The position numbers and the translations under genes are program-made. From SAR202 cluster bacterium bin16 (GTDB lineage Bacteria; Chloroflexota; Dehalococcoidia; Lucifugimonadales; Australimonadaceae), in NCBI GenBank assembly GCA_002238425.1, contig MPMJ01000002.1, positions 81,790 through 145,789 on the forward strand: a stretch of DNA of 64,000 nucleotides, written 5' to 3'. Under the pieces are notes generated by a model. It was not told the DNA's origin. It did no database searches and saw only the letters and a list, made by a program, of their open reading frames with translations. Shown in pieces: positions 44,930 through 54,000 of the stretch (position 1 is the stretch's first letter; every line of letters starts with the position of its first letter).

Positions 44930-45685
44930 ATGGCTCACATGGAAGCCTTCCTTGCGGCCACCGGCCTCACCAAGAGTTTCGACAGTGTGCAGGTAGTCGA
45001 CTCAGTCTCATTCACTGTTCGCTCGCAGGAGATATTCGGGCTGCTCGGCCCCAACGGTGCGGGCAAGACCACCACGATCCGCATGCTTTCCACCGTCCTC
45101 GATCCCGACGACGGCGACGTGAACATCGGCGGACACTCGGTGGCGAAGGAGAGCGACGCGGTGCGCAGGCTCATCGGCGTCTGCCCGCAGGAGCTCGCTC
45201 TCTACCCGGAACTCTCCGCGACCGACAACCTCGTCTTCTTCGGACGCATGGCCGGACTGTCCGGCAGCCAGGCGAAAGAGAGCGCTGCTGACGTACTGGA
45301 GCGCGTCGGGCTGACGGACCGAGCGAAGGACGCCGTTCGCAAGTACTCCGGCGGCATGAAGCGGCGCGTCAACATCGCTATCGCGCTGATGAGCCGCCCG
45401 CAGATGCTGTTCCTCGACGAACCCACCGTCGGCATCGACCCGCAGTCGCGCAACCACATATTCGATACCGTCCTTGCCCTCCGCGACGAGGGAATGACCG
45501 TCCTCTACACCACCCACTACATGGAGGAGGCCGACCGCCTCTGCGACCGCATCGGCATCATGGACGAGGGGCACATCATCGCCCTCGGCACGCCTGCGGA
45601 ACTCAAGGCGCAGGTCGGGGACGCCGACACTACAACGCTGGAGGAAGTCTTCCTCAGCCTCACGGGCCGGAGCCTCCGCGACTAG
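44930..45685 (+). CDS. ABC exporter ATP-binding protein (ABC-2 type)
   Basis: The 251-residue product has Walker A GPNGAGKTT, Q-loop CPQELALYPEL, signature YSGGM, Walker B MLFLDEPTVGIDP and the H-loop histidine in TTHYMEEA. The DrrA/NodI subtype is indicated by EEADRLCDRIGIMDEG. It energises the two permeases that follow directly. It probably exports a drug, lipid or polyketide. The start could also be the ATG three codons later. Confidence 0.93.
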   Translation: MAHMEAFLAATGLTKSFDSVQVVDSVSFTVRSQEIFGLLGPNGAGKTTTIRMLSTVLDPDDGDVNIGGHSVAKESDAVRRLIGVCPQELALYPELSATDNLVFFGRMAGLSGSQAKESAADVLERVGLTDRAKDAVRKYSGGMKRRVNIAIALMSRPQMLFLDEPTVGIDPQSRNHIFDTVLALRDEGMTVLYTTHYMEEADRLCDRIGIMDEGHIIALGTPAELKAQVGDADTTTLEEVFLSLTGRSLRD

Positions 45686-45686
45686 C

Positions 45687-46871
45687 ATGGTTCGCCCGCT
45701 CCTGCTCGCACTCTTCGAGGTCAAGCGATTCCTTGCAGACCGTGGCGCGCTTGCGTTCAGCATCGCACTTCCCATCCTGTTATTCGCACTGATGGTCGGC
45801 GTTTTCGGCGGTGAGACGTCGTTCAACTCCACCGCCCACGTCGCCGACCTCGACGGCGGAGACGCCGCGCGCAAGCTCATCGAGCGCATCGAGGACGTCG
45901 ACGGCCTGGACGTGAGGCGGTACACGGAAGCGGAACTCAACGATGCGCTCGACCGCTCCGCCGTTCTCACGGGGTTCGTCATCCCCGCGGGGTTCACCAC
46001 CGCACTCGAGTCCGGGATGCCCACTACCGTACGCGTGAAACGGCGCGGCAATGGCGGTGACGCAGGCCAGATAACCGCAGCCATCGTCCAGGGTGTGGCG
46101 GACGGCCTCGCTTCCGAGTACGAACTCCGCCGTGCGCTCGGCACACTGGTCAGCGATGCCATCCCGCCTGAACAGGTGGAAGCCCACACCGGGGTCCTCC
46201 TGGGCGATGCACGCAGGGATCCGCCCGTCCGCGTCGTCAACCAGACCCTCAACGAGGAGTCGGAAGAAGAGGACATCCTCGACCGCCTGCTGCCGGGCGT
46301 CATCGTCATGTTCCTGCTCTTCTCGGTCACACTGAACGCCCAGACGCTCATCGAGGAGCGCCGCAACGGCACGCTGGAGCGGTTGCTCACGACGCAGCTG
46401 AGCACTGGGCAACTCTTCGCGGGGAAGTTCCTCGCAGGCGTCAGTCGCGGCATGCTGCAGACCATCATCCTCCTCGTACTGGCGTTCGTCGTACTGCGCA
46501 TCGCCGGCCTGAACGCACTGGCGCAGAGCGCCGTGCTGGCCCTCGTGGTCTCCGCGGCCGCCAGCGCGATAGCGCTCCTCATCGCCACGGTGGCGCGGAC
46601 GGAGGACCAGGCCACATGGGGCGCCGTGTTCATCACCATGTTCATGACCGTGTTCGGCGGCACCTTCTTCCCCATCGGCGATTCCGGCGTGCTCGAACTC
46701 CTCAGCCGGTTCACGCTGAACCGCTACGCCATCGACGCTTACGAGGGCATCCTCGGTGAAACGGCGACGCTCGGCGACGCCACGTTCGAGATGGCGCTCC
46801 TCGGCGGCGTAGCGGTCGTCTGCCTAATCGTTGCGCGCGTTCTCTTCCGCGTCTCGTCGGAGGCGAAGTGA
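45687..46871 (+). CDS. ABC-2 family permease 1
   Basis: The 394-residue protein has one N-terminal helix (about 18-38), a large outer domain (about 45-205) and five to six C-terminal helices; the segment RRNGTLERLLTTQLSTGQLFAGK is the typical coupling stretch of ABC-2 permeases. It begins one base after the ATPase stop and overlaps permease 2 by 4 bases. Confidence 0.88.
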   Translation: MVRPLLLALFEVKRFLADRGALAFSIALPILLFALMVGVFGGETSFNSTAHVADLDGGDAARKLIERIEDVDGLDVRRYTEAELNDALDRSAVLTGFVIPAGFTTALESGMPTTVRVKRRGNGGDAGQITAAIVQGVADGLASEYELRRALGTLVSDAIPPEQVEAHTGVLLGDARRDPPVRVVNQTLNEESEEEDILDRLLPGVIVMFLLFSVTLNAQTLIEERRNGTLERLLTTQLSTGQLFAGKFLAGVSRGMLQTIILLVLAFVVLRIAGLNALAQSAVLALVVSAAASAIALLIATVARTEDQATWGAVFITMFMTVFGGTFFPIGDSGVLELLSRFTLNRYAIDAYEGILGETATLGDATFEMALLGGVAVVCLIVARVLFRVSSEAK

Positions 46872-48052
46872 TGCGCCTCGTCATCCGGCAAGCCCTGCTT
46901 CTTTCGTTCAAGGACACCCGCCTGTTCTTCAAGGACAGGTTCGCCATGGGGTTCGCGCTCCTCTTCCCCATCCTGTTCATCGTCGCCTTCTCGCTCGCCC
47001 TTGGCGACCTCGGCCCCGAGGACGAACAGCTGCGGATGGCCGTCGCCACGGAGGAAGAGAGCGGCTTCTCCCGTGAGGTCATCGACCTCCTGACCATTGC
47101 CGACGCCACCGGCGTGGACGAATGGGACCCGAAGGATGCCGGGCTGGCGCTGCACGAGGGCCGCATCCCCGGTTATCTGCTCTTCCCCGTGGGCTTCACG
47201 CAGCGCATCTTCAACGGAGAGGGCGCGGAGATATGGGTCATCACCGCCGACGGCGATCCTGAGACCGAGGCTGTGCTGGGCGGGCTCGCGCGTTCCATAG
47301 GCGGACGCATCGGCACGCTCAGCCTTGCCGTGCGTGGTGTCACAGAACTGGAAGGCCTCGGTTCGCTCGATCTCGTGAAACTCGGTCAACTCGGCGCTGC
47401 GCCGCCTTCCATCGTTTTCACCACCGAGCAGGTGGGAGAAGTGGAGCCGTTCAACGCCTCCAACTTCACTCTTCCCGGTTACCTCACGATGTTCCTGTTC
47501 TTCGCTGCTGCGCTGGGGGCGGAGGCCATCGCCCGTGAGCGCCAGACACAGACCCTGGAACGCCTGCTGTCGAACGGCGTCCGGCGCTCCGCCATCGTCG
47601 CAGGGAAGATGCTCGCAAGCCTGTATCGGGGTCTCCTTCAGCTCGCCTTCCTGTGGGCGCTGGGCATCTTCGCCTTCTCCATCGATTTCGGTGTCTCCCC
47701 GGTTGCAGTCATCGCAATCTCCGTGTTCATGGCCGTCGCTTCCTCCGCGTTCGGCGTCATGCTCGCATCGCTGGTCCGCACGGTGAAGAGCGCCTCATCA
47801 GCGGCGGTGCTCGCATCGCTCACGCTGGCGCCGCTCGGCGGATGCTGGTGGCCGCTCTTCATCACGCCGGACTGGATGCAGGCGCTCGGTCGCCTCACAC
47901 CACACGGCTGGGCGAATGACGCCTTCAACAAGCTCATGCTCTTCGGCGCGGAGGGCCAGGATGTGCTCGTGCACATGGCTGCGCTCCTGCTCTTCGCTGC
48001 CGTGTTCCTCACGGTCGCCGTCGCGCGCTTCCGTACCGTCTCGGCGAATTAG
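46868..48052 (+). CDS. ABC-2 family permease 2
   Basis: The 394-residue protein repeats the layout of permease 1: an N-terminal helix after a KDTRLFFKDRFAMG segment, an outer domain, then the ERQTQTLERLLSNGVRRSAI coupling stretch and C-terminal helices ending in MLFGAEGQDVLVH. The equal length and common motifs suggest the two permeases form a heterodimer. A terminator follows. Confidence 0.88.
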   Translation: MMRLVIRQALLLSFKDTRLFFKDRFAMGFALLFPILFIVAFSLALGDLGPEDEQLRMAVATEEESGFSREVIDLLTIADATGVDEWDPKDAGLALHEGRIPGYLLFPVGFTQRIFNGEGAEIWVITADGDPETEAVLGGLARSIGGRIGTLSLAVRGVTELEGLGSLDLVKLGQLGAAPPSIVFTTEQVGEVEPFNASNFTLPGYLTMFLFFAAALGAEAIARERQTQTLERLLSNGVRRSAIVAGKMLASLYRGLLQLAFLWALGIFAFSIDFGVSPVAVIAISVFMAVASSAFGVMLASLVRTVKSASSAAVLASLTLAPLGGCWWPLFITPDWMQALGRLTPHGWANDAFNKLMLFGAEGQDVLVHMAALLLFAAVFLTVAVARFRTVSAN

Positions 48053-48078
48053 GCAATCATTCCCTGCTAACGAGACAA

Positions 48079-48107
48079 ACGGTTCGTGGTGAGCCTGTCG
48101 AAGCACC
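48079..48107. repeat. REP-like extragenic element
   Basis: ACGGTTCGTGGTGAGCCTGT followed by CGAAGCACC is recognisable as a dispersed intergenic repeat type (GTTCGTGGTGAGCYTGTCGAA) that I recall from many bacterial genomes. It is present once in this window, directly before the terminator. Confidence 0.45.
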
Positions 48108-48114
48108 CTTAACC

Positions 48115-48148
48115 AGAAGCGCCGGCGGATGTCCACCGGCGCTTCTTT
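48115..48148 (+). terminator. Terminator of the ABC exporter operon
   Basis: AGAAGCGCCGG (48115-48125) pairs with CCGGCGCTTCT (48136-48146) over a 10-base loop and is followed by TT. It also lies at the end of the convergent dioxygenase gene. Confidence 0.7.
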
Positions 48149-48169
48149 CACACGCTATGAGGGTGCGGC

Positions 48170-49249
48170 TTACACCCAGCGGCCGAATCCCCAACCGCCA
48201 CCGGTGCCCGCCGGCGTCCGGTAGACCGGAACGTACTCGATGGTCTCGAAATTCAGGTCCGTGTCCGCCATCGCGCCGCCGACCGCTATCCAGTTCTGCG
48301 TCTCGGACGCCGCCGAGTACAGGTGATTGCGCGGAATCGTCATGAGCGTCTCGGAGTCCTTCTCTTCCAGCGCCTTCAGCACCGTGCGGTCCAGCCACTC
48401 GTCGACGACGAAGTGGCTCAGCCCACCGGAGCCGATGATCGCGACCCGCGCGTCGCTGTCCCATGCGCGGACCGCGTTCGCGACCGCGCGCCCGAACTCG
48501 AACGACCGCTTGGGCGTCGGCTGGTTCGGCGGGTAGCAGGTGTTCTGGAAGATTGGAAGGATGGTGCGCGGCTCGTTGTTGAACAGCCGCTTCACCACGA
48601 ATGCGAACCCGTGCGGCAGGCCTTGCTCGCGCGGTTCCGTCCTCCGCACCGAGTCCAACTCGCCGTTCTCCTTCGGGTAGCGCCGCGCAACCTGCCCGCC
48701 GTAGGTGTCGTGCAGGTAGGTGAAGTGCGACACGTCGAAGTCGTTCTGGATCATGTACTCGATCACGTGCCGTCCCAGGTTGGACGCCACGGGCACGTCC
48801 AACGCCATGTCGCCGTAGCCGTCCGCGATGGACTGCGTGATGTCCGGGTCGCGGAACCCTGCGGCCAGGCTTCGCGGCTTGATGGGCACCGACTCTCCCC
48901 AGAACACCGAGAAGGTCGGCATGTTGTCTTCGAAGAACCACTCGTCCTGGTCGTCGGAGATGATCACGGTGATGTCCGGTTTCACCTCGCTGAACGTCCG
49001 CGCCAGTTCGGCGATACCGCGCTGGCAGGCGTCCACCTGCGCCGTGAATACCTCGTCCGTCAGCGGCTTCTCCTTCACCGCCGTCGGCACACGGGCCAGT
49101 CCCTCGTCATACGGCATCGCCCAGCCTTCCGGGGGGAAGACCAACTCCGGGTGCCGCAGGTCACCCACGGCATAGCGCGGCCATTGCTCGGCGTTCAACG
49201 CGAGCATGGGGCTGTGTGACGTTCCTGCTCCAAGCACTATCTCGGCCAT
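48170..49249 (-). CDS. LigB-type (class III) extradiol ring-cleavage dioxygenase
   Basis: The 359-residue product resembles the catalytic beta chain of protocatechuate 4,5-dioxygenase. The first iron histidine is in GTSHSPML (about 12), the catalytic histidine in GSGGLSHFV and the iron glutamate in SETQNW. The position of the second iron histidine (NDHA in LigB) reads SDDQDEW, i.e. glutamine. Related uncharacterised proteins also have DDQ here, so the subfamily may use another ligand. No LigA-type alpha gene is adjacent. GGAGGT lies five bases before the ATG. It is divergent from a LigJ-like hydratase. Confidence 0.8.
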   Translation of the reverse strand: MAEIVLGAGTSHSPMLALNAEQWPRYAVGDLRHPELVFPPEGWAMPYDEGLARVPTAVKEKPLTDEVFTAQVDACQRGIAELARTFSEVKPDITVIISDDQDEWFFEDNMPTFSVFWGESVPIKPRSLAAGFRDPDITQSIADGYGDMALDVPVASNLGRHVIEYMIQNDFDVSHFTYLHDTYGGQVARRYPKENGELDSVRRTEPREQGLPHGFAFVVKRLFNNEPRTILPIFQNTCYPPNQPTPKRSFEFGRAVANAVRAWDSDARVAIIGSGGLSHFVVDEWLDRTVLKALEEKDSETLMTIPRNHLYSAASETQNWIAVGGAMADTDLNFETIEYVPVYRTPAGTGGGWGFGRWV

Positions 49250-49402
49250 GTTGACCTCCGTTGTGCGGAATCTCGCGGACGCGGGCGCCCGCTGGAAGTG
49301 TGTTCGGTCTGGGTCCGCGCTTAGTCTACCACGCGCTACAAACCGCGCGCGCTATACGGCACCGCTCGTTATTCGTAGTGAGTCCCAATAATACCTCTGT
49401 AC

Positions 49403-49431
49403 TTGACACCCCATGCCTGCGCATGTAGAAA
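49403..49431 (+). promoter_or_regulatory. Promoter of the LigJ-like gene
   Basis: TTGACA (49403-49408, perfect) and TAGAAA (49426-49431) are 17 bases apart, giving a start near 49438 and a leader of about 90 bases before the ATG at 49529. Confidence 0.6.
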
Positions 49432-49528
49432 CGCAGCACAGCGCTGGCGTATCGTTGCGGCGCTGTTCGTCTGCATGCTCGCCGCCAAAGCCCAACCAGA
49501 CCGCGAGCGGAACACATCAGGAGGAGAG

Positions 49529-50608
49529 ATGCTCAACGGACAGAGAATCATAGACATGCACGCCCACACCGTGGCCCCACCCGAGCTGTACGCAGCCAAG
49601 GCCGGGCTCCTCTCCGGGCGCGGCTACCACGGCAAGAGCGGTATCTCGGAAGAACGCATCGAGCAGTTCGCCCAGAACAACCTGAAGATCATGGACAAGG
49701 TCCAGACCGACGTCCAGTTCCTCTCGCCCCGCCCCTTCCAGCTGATGCACTCCGAGAAGCCTGAGGTAATCGTCCACTGGTGGTGCGAGATGAACAACGA
49801 CGTCATCGCATCCCAGGTGAAGGCGCACCCGGACCGCTTCCAAGGCATCGCGGGTTTGCCCCACGTCTCCGGCGCGAAGGACTCCTCGCACGTCGTTCCT
49901 GAACTCGAGCGCACCGTCAACGAGTTCGGTTTCATCGGCTGCCTCATCAACCCCGACCCTGAAGAGGGCCAGGGCGACCCCACCGACCCGAACCACACCC
50001 CGCCGATGGACCACGAATACTGGTACCCCCTCTACGAGGCGATGGTGAAGCTGGACGTGCCCGGCCTCATCCATTCCGCCGCGTGCAAGAACCCGCACGA
50101 GTCTTACAGCGCGCACTTCATCACCACGGAGTCCCAGACCGTGCTGAACCTCGCCCGCCCGTCGAGCAAGGTCTTCACCGACTTCCCGAACCTCAAGATC
50201 ATCGTCGCCCACGGCGGGGGCTCCGTCCCCTACCAGATCGGCCGCTGGCGCGTCCGCCGTTACAACGACATGAAGAGCAACCCCAACCTGGAGGACTTCG
50301 ACACCAGCCTCCGCCGCATGTACTACGACAGCAACCTCTACACCAAAGAGTCGCTGGACTACTGCCTGCAGATCTGCGGCCCGGACCGCGTGATGTTCGG
50401 CACGGAGAACCCCGGCAGCGGTTCCTCCGTCCACCCGGACTTCAAGTATGAGAAGGGCAAGAAGCTCCCCGCCGGCGACCTCGAAGGCTGGGAGACCGAC
50501 GACCTCGCCCCCGTCATCCTCAACCAAATCGACTGGCTGACGGACGAGGACAAGCAGAACGTCATGGAGGGCAACGCCCGCCGTGTATTCACCCGGGGCA
50601 ACTTCTAA
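49529..50608 (+). CDS. Amidohydrolase-2 family hydratase, LigJ-like (4-oxalomesaconate hydratase type)
   Basis: The 359-residue product has the opening metal motif IDMHAHT, LSPRPFQLMHS, YPLYEAMVKLDVPGLIH, the metal-ligand segment IVAHGGGSVPYQIGRWR and the end EGNARRVFTR. The order and wording match LigJ from the protocatechuate 4,5-cleavage pathway, which hydrates 4-oxalomesaconate. The LigB-like dioxygenase is divergent, with a shared 279-base control region, and LigU/I/K-like genes are at 12-15 kb. The start is ATG at 49529 with GGAGGAG five bases upstream; the frame opens at 49403 but that codon overlaps the -35 box. Confidence 0.75.
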   Translation: MLNGQRIIDMHAHTVAPPELYAAKAGLLSGRGYHGKSGISEERIEQFAQNNLKIMDKVQTDVQFLSPRPFQLMHSEKPEVIVHWWCEMNNDVIASQVKAHPDRFQGIAGLPHVSGAKDSSHVVPELERTVNEFGFIGCLINPDPEEGQGDPTDPNHTPPMDHEYWYPLYEAMVKLDVPGLIHSAACKNPHESYSAHFITTESQTVLNLARPSSKVFTDFPNLKIIVAHGGGSVPYQIGRWRVRRYNDMKSNPNLEDFDTSLRRMYYDSNLYTKESLDYCLQICGPDRVMFGTENPGSGSSVHPDFKYEKGKKLPAGDLEGWETDDLAPVILNQIDWLTDEDKQNVMEGNARRVFTRGNF

Positions 50609-50629
50609 CCCCCGGTTGCCCCTTAGATG

Positions 50630-50673
50630 CCACCGGGCGTCCGCTTGAACGGCGGGCGCTCGGTGGTATATTT
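50630..50673 (+). terminator. Terminator of the LigJ-like gene with an embedded promoter
   Basis: Bases 50630-50644 pair with 50652-50666 (15 pairs, two G-T) over the loop TTGAACG and are followed by TATATTTG. The loop and tail also form a promoter for the next gene, listed separately. Confidence 0.65.
50645..50672 (+). promoter_or_regulatory. Promoter inside the terminator hairpin, for the 69-residue protein
   Basis: TTGAAC (50645-50650, in the hairpin loop) and TATATT (50667-50672, just after the stem) are 16 bases apart. Transcription would begin near 50679 and the small gene starts at 50728. Confidence 0.5.
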
Positions 50674-50727
50674 GACCCTGCGTGCATCCACGCGCTGCAA
50701 CCGCAAACAACGGGGAGGGAACTACCA

Positions 50728-50937
50728 ATGGCGGACAGAGAACTCATCACAGTCATCGAAGGCCCCAAGGGCCGCGCGGAGGTCTACGAGGTCTCCGAGG
50801 GCGGCAGCACGACGTCGGCAACGTCGGGCGTCATGTCCTCCAGCTACGAGGTCGTCTGTGGCAGCACCACCGAGACGGTCATGACCCTCGGTGAGGCGTC
50901 CATCGTCGCCCACGAACTCTCCGGCGCAGACCAGTAA
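50728..50937 (+). CDS. Small protein of unknown function (69 residues)
   Basis: The product has an N-terminal strand-rich half, DRELITVIEGPKGRAEVYEV, then a Ser/Thr/Gly-rich centre and a short helix (GEASIVAHEL). GGGAGGG lies before the ATG, and a strong terminator follows, so it is probably a real single-gene unit. I do not recognise the family. It is too small and unlike LigA to be the alpha chain of the LigB-like dioxygenase. Confidence 0.55.
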   Translation: MADRELITVIEGPKGRAEVYEVSEGGSTTSATSGVMSSSYEVVCGSTTETVMTLGEASIVAHELSGADQ

Positions 50938-50971
50938 ACCGAGCGCCCTGAATCCTGTGTGACTGGAACCC

Positions 50972-51000
50972 AGACAGGGGGTATTGATACCTCCTGTCTT
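50972..51000 (+). terminator. Terminator after the 69-residue protein
   Basis: AGACAGG-G-GGTAT pairs with ATACC-T-CCTGTCT over a TG loop, 13 positions with one G-T pair, followed by TT and an A+T-rich stretch. Confidence 0.75.
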
Positions 51001-51083
51001 TACTATTGCCCGATTCCGATCCACTCCACGCTCAGGTTGCCTCTCAGCAGGTACTCAATGGGTTCCCATGCTAGATTTGGGGT

Positions 51084-54000
51084 ATGGGTTTCCGAGTTTG
51101 TCTGGCTAGAGTTCTCTTACCTGTACTGGTTATCGCAGTTGCCGTTGCATCCTTCGCGCTGTACTCGGTCTACGTGACCCCATCTTCTTCCAACCCCGTC
51201 CATGCACAGGTAACCGGTGCAGCGAACTCCAATGCCCTTGGTGCGGCCAACGCAATCGCCGAAGCCCCCTTCGGCCAGCCTGTCCGCGGCAGGCCGGGTG
51301 ACCTCTGGGCGGACGTGATACTCGGCAAGCCCGATTTCTCCGAGATCGGGCCTGGCGAGATTGTGCCCTTCAAGGTCTTCAACCCTGGGGGAGTCATCAT
51401 CGACCGCTCCACGGCTCCGGGGCGTGCATACGTGTGGGACGCAGGCAACAGCCGCATACTGGGCATAGACCTCGAGAAGTGCTACGCCAGCGAGAGTCCG
51501 TGCAATGCTGACATCGTTATCGGCCAACCTGCAGCCAACGACCACGGGGCCTGTAACGGGGACAGCGGGGTGCAGAACTTCCCGAACAGGGCCCCGGCCA
51601 GCGCCGAGACGCTGTGCGGTATACCCGACGTGTCGCAGAGCCCTACGGAGCACAAGTCGATAGTCTCCATGGCCATCGGGCGCGACGGTGCGCTCTACGT
51701 GCCGGACTCCTTCAACAACCGTGTGCTGCAGTACGACGACCCGTTCGGGTCCGACGCCCGCGCCGACGAGGTCTGGGGACAGCGAGACTTCTCCGGCATG
51801 ATGTGCAACCAGGGCACGTTCGAATCAGCAACAGCCGAAACGCTCTGCTTCCATGCGGACAGCAACCGCTACGAGCCAGGTTTGTACGGCGCCGGAGTGG
51901 AACTGGACGCCGAAGGCAACCTGTGGGTGGCGGACAGCGGCAACAATCGCGTGCTGCGGTTCCCAGCCAGCAGCGGTTCCGGTGCGATTGCGAAGCGCGC
52001 AGACCTCGTACTGGGACAGCAAGGCTTCCGTGGCACTGCACCGGGTACCTCAATGCGCGCATTCCATACGCCGTCGGCGCTCAGGTTCGACACCCGTGGC
52101 AGGTTGTACGTCGTGGACACGGACAACGAGAGGGTGCTCGTATTCCATCCGCCCTTCACTTCGGGGATGGAAGCCGACGCCACTATCGGTCCAAGCTTCA
52201 ACAACCCCGTGTCGATCGAGGTCGACCCCCACGACCGGGGGCTCTGGGTCAACGACCAGCGCAACGGCATGGTCGAGCTGTGGGGCTGGGACGGGAGAGG
52301 GCCTCTCGCGATCATCGGAAAGCCGTCGTACGAGCCGCAGGAAGGCGGCGGGCCCGGCTTCAGCAGTGTGCCGGGATGGCCTCAGCTCTGGGACGCAACG
52401 GGCATCGCCTTCGACACCCAGGACAACATGCTGATCTCACTGGCGGCGTCACCGCAGGACGTGCTCCGCTTTCCCATCGGCAGCCAGGACTTCTCCCGCT
52501 CGGTGGTGTTTGAGCCTGACAAGCGCCTGTTCTACCCGCCGGGTGAGTACAACAATCAGGGGCTCAAGGGTCTTCGCACACCGAGAGGCGTCGCCGTCTA
52601 CGGGGACCAGCTGGTGGTTCCGGACTTCCAGCGCCTGCTGTTCTGGAACGGCTTGGACGAACTCAGCAACGGCCAGGAAGCGGACGGCGCCATCGGCAAC
52701 GCGCGGTGGCGTCCGGGGGCCAACTGCTGCGGAAGGGTCAAGGCCGACGACGCGGGCCGGTTGTGGAGCCTGAGCTGGGAGGGGCGGCATTTCATCGACG
52801 TCTATGATCTTCCGCTGGATGAGTCTTCCGCTCCCGTGGCCACGCTCTGGACAGCGAGCACTTCCTATCCGGTCCTGGGAAGCGGCAGCAGGGTGGAGAC
52901 CGGAGGGCGCATCTTCGGGCTGGCGCCGTCTGAAGGAGGAAGGTTCCTCTGGCTCAGCGATACGGACAACCATCGCGTGCTGCGCATCCGGGACCCTCTG
53001 ACTGAGCCGGTCGTAGACGTCATCCTGGGGCAGGTCGATGCGACCGGGACCAAGTGTAACCGGCGGGCCGACCTGAGAGCACACCAACCGGACATCGCGA
53101 GCGTCTTCGAGAATGTCGCAGCGGACATGCTCTGCTTCCCCGGCGCCCTGTCGCTTGACCGGTTCGGCAACCTGTATGTCTCCGACCATGCACTCGAGAT
53201 CGAGGGCAACCGCCGGTTGCTCATCTTCCCGGCGGAGCGTCTGCCGACGAACAACTCCACAACCCTCTTTGCCATTCGTGCCACCAGGGTGTTCGAAGAA
53301 CACGGAAGGAGCGGCCAGAACCTGGTAGTCAGCGACTACGAACCCCACGTGAACATCGACAACCGCAACCGCGGGCCGCTGGAAGCAGCGACGTGGGAGA
53401 CCGCCTTCGACAGCATGAACAGGATGGTGGTGGGCTACAACATGTACACGGGTGGCAGGTTCGCGGGTGTCTACGAAGACCCGCTGGGCGGAGGAACGCA
53501 GCCGGACGCATACCTCCGTGACCTCTGGTCGATGGCGTATTCCGCCGCCTTCGACGAGAACGACAACCTGTATATGTCAGACATCAACCGCGGAAGGGTC
53601 CTCGTCTACCGAAACCCGTTCGGGAACCCAACGCCAGCGGGCGACAGCACACCTACCCAACCGGCCCCCCTTCCCGAGTACCCGGTAACTGTCGAGTCGG
53701 TCGACCCGGAACCGCCGTTCTGTGCCGTGCGCAACTCAGCGAACACCTACGAGAGACGCTTAACCCTGAAGTTCGAAGGCATTCCGGCGAGCGGCGACCC
53801 CACACTGGAGTTCCGTAAGATTACGTCGGCGAATGTCTACCGGGTCTCCTTCCGCGACAGCAGGACTCAGGGGACCGGCGCCCACCTCATTATCGACATG
53901 GCCCGACTGGGCAGTTCGCTCTGGAGCGACCACGACAGGGTGCAACTGACCGTCAGGGTCGTACACAGCGACGGCACACCGTTGTCCAACTGGTCTCCGG

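Noticed and set aside
50728-50937. Small protein as the LigA-type alpha chain of the dioxygenase
   Set aside because: It is only 69 residues, lacks LigA-like helical sequence and is transcribed opposite to the LigB-like gene with its own promoter.
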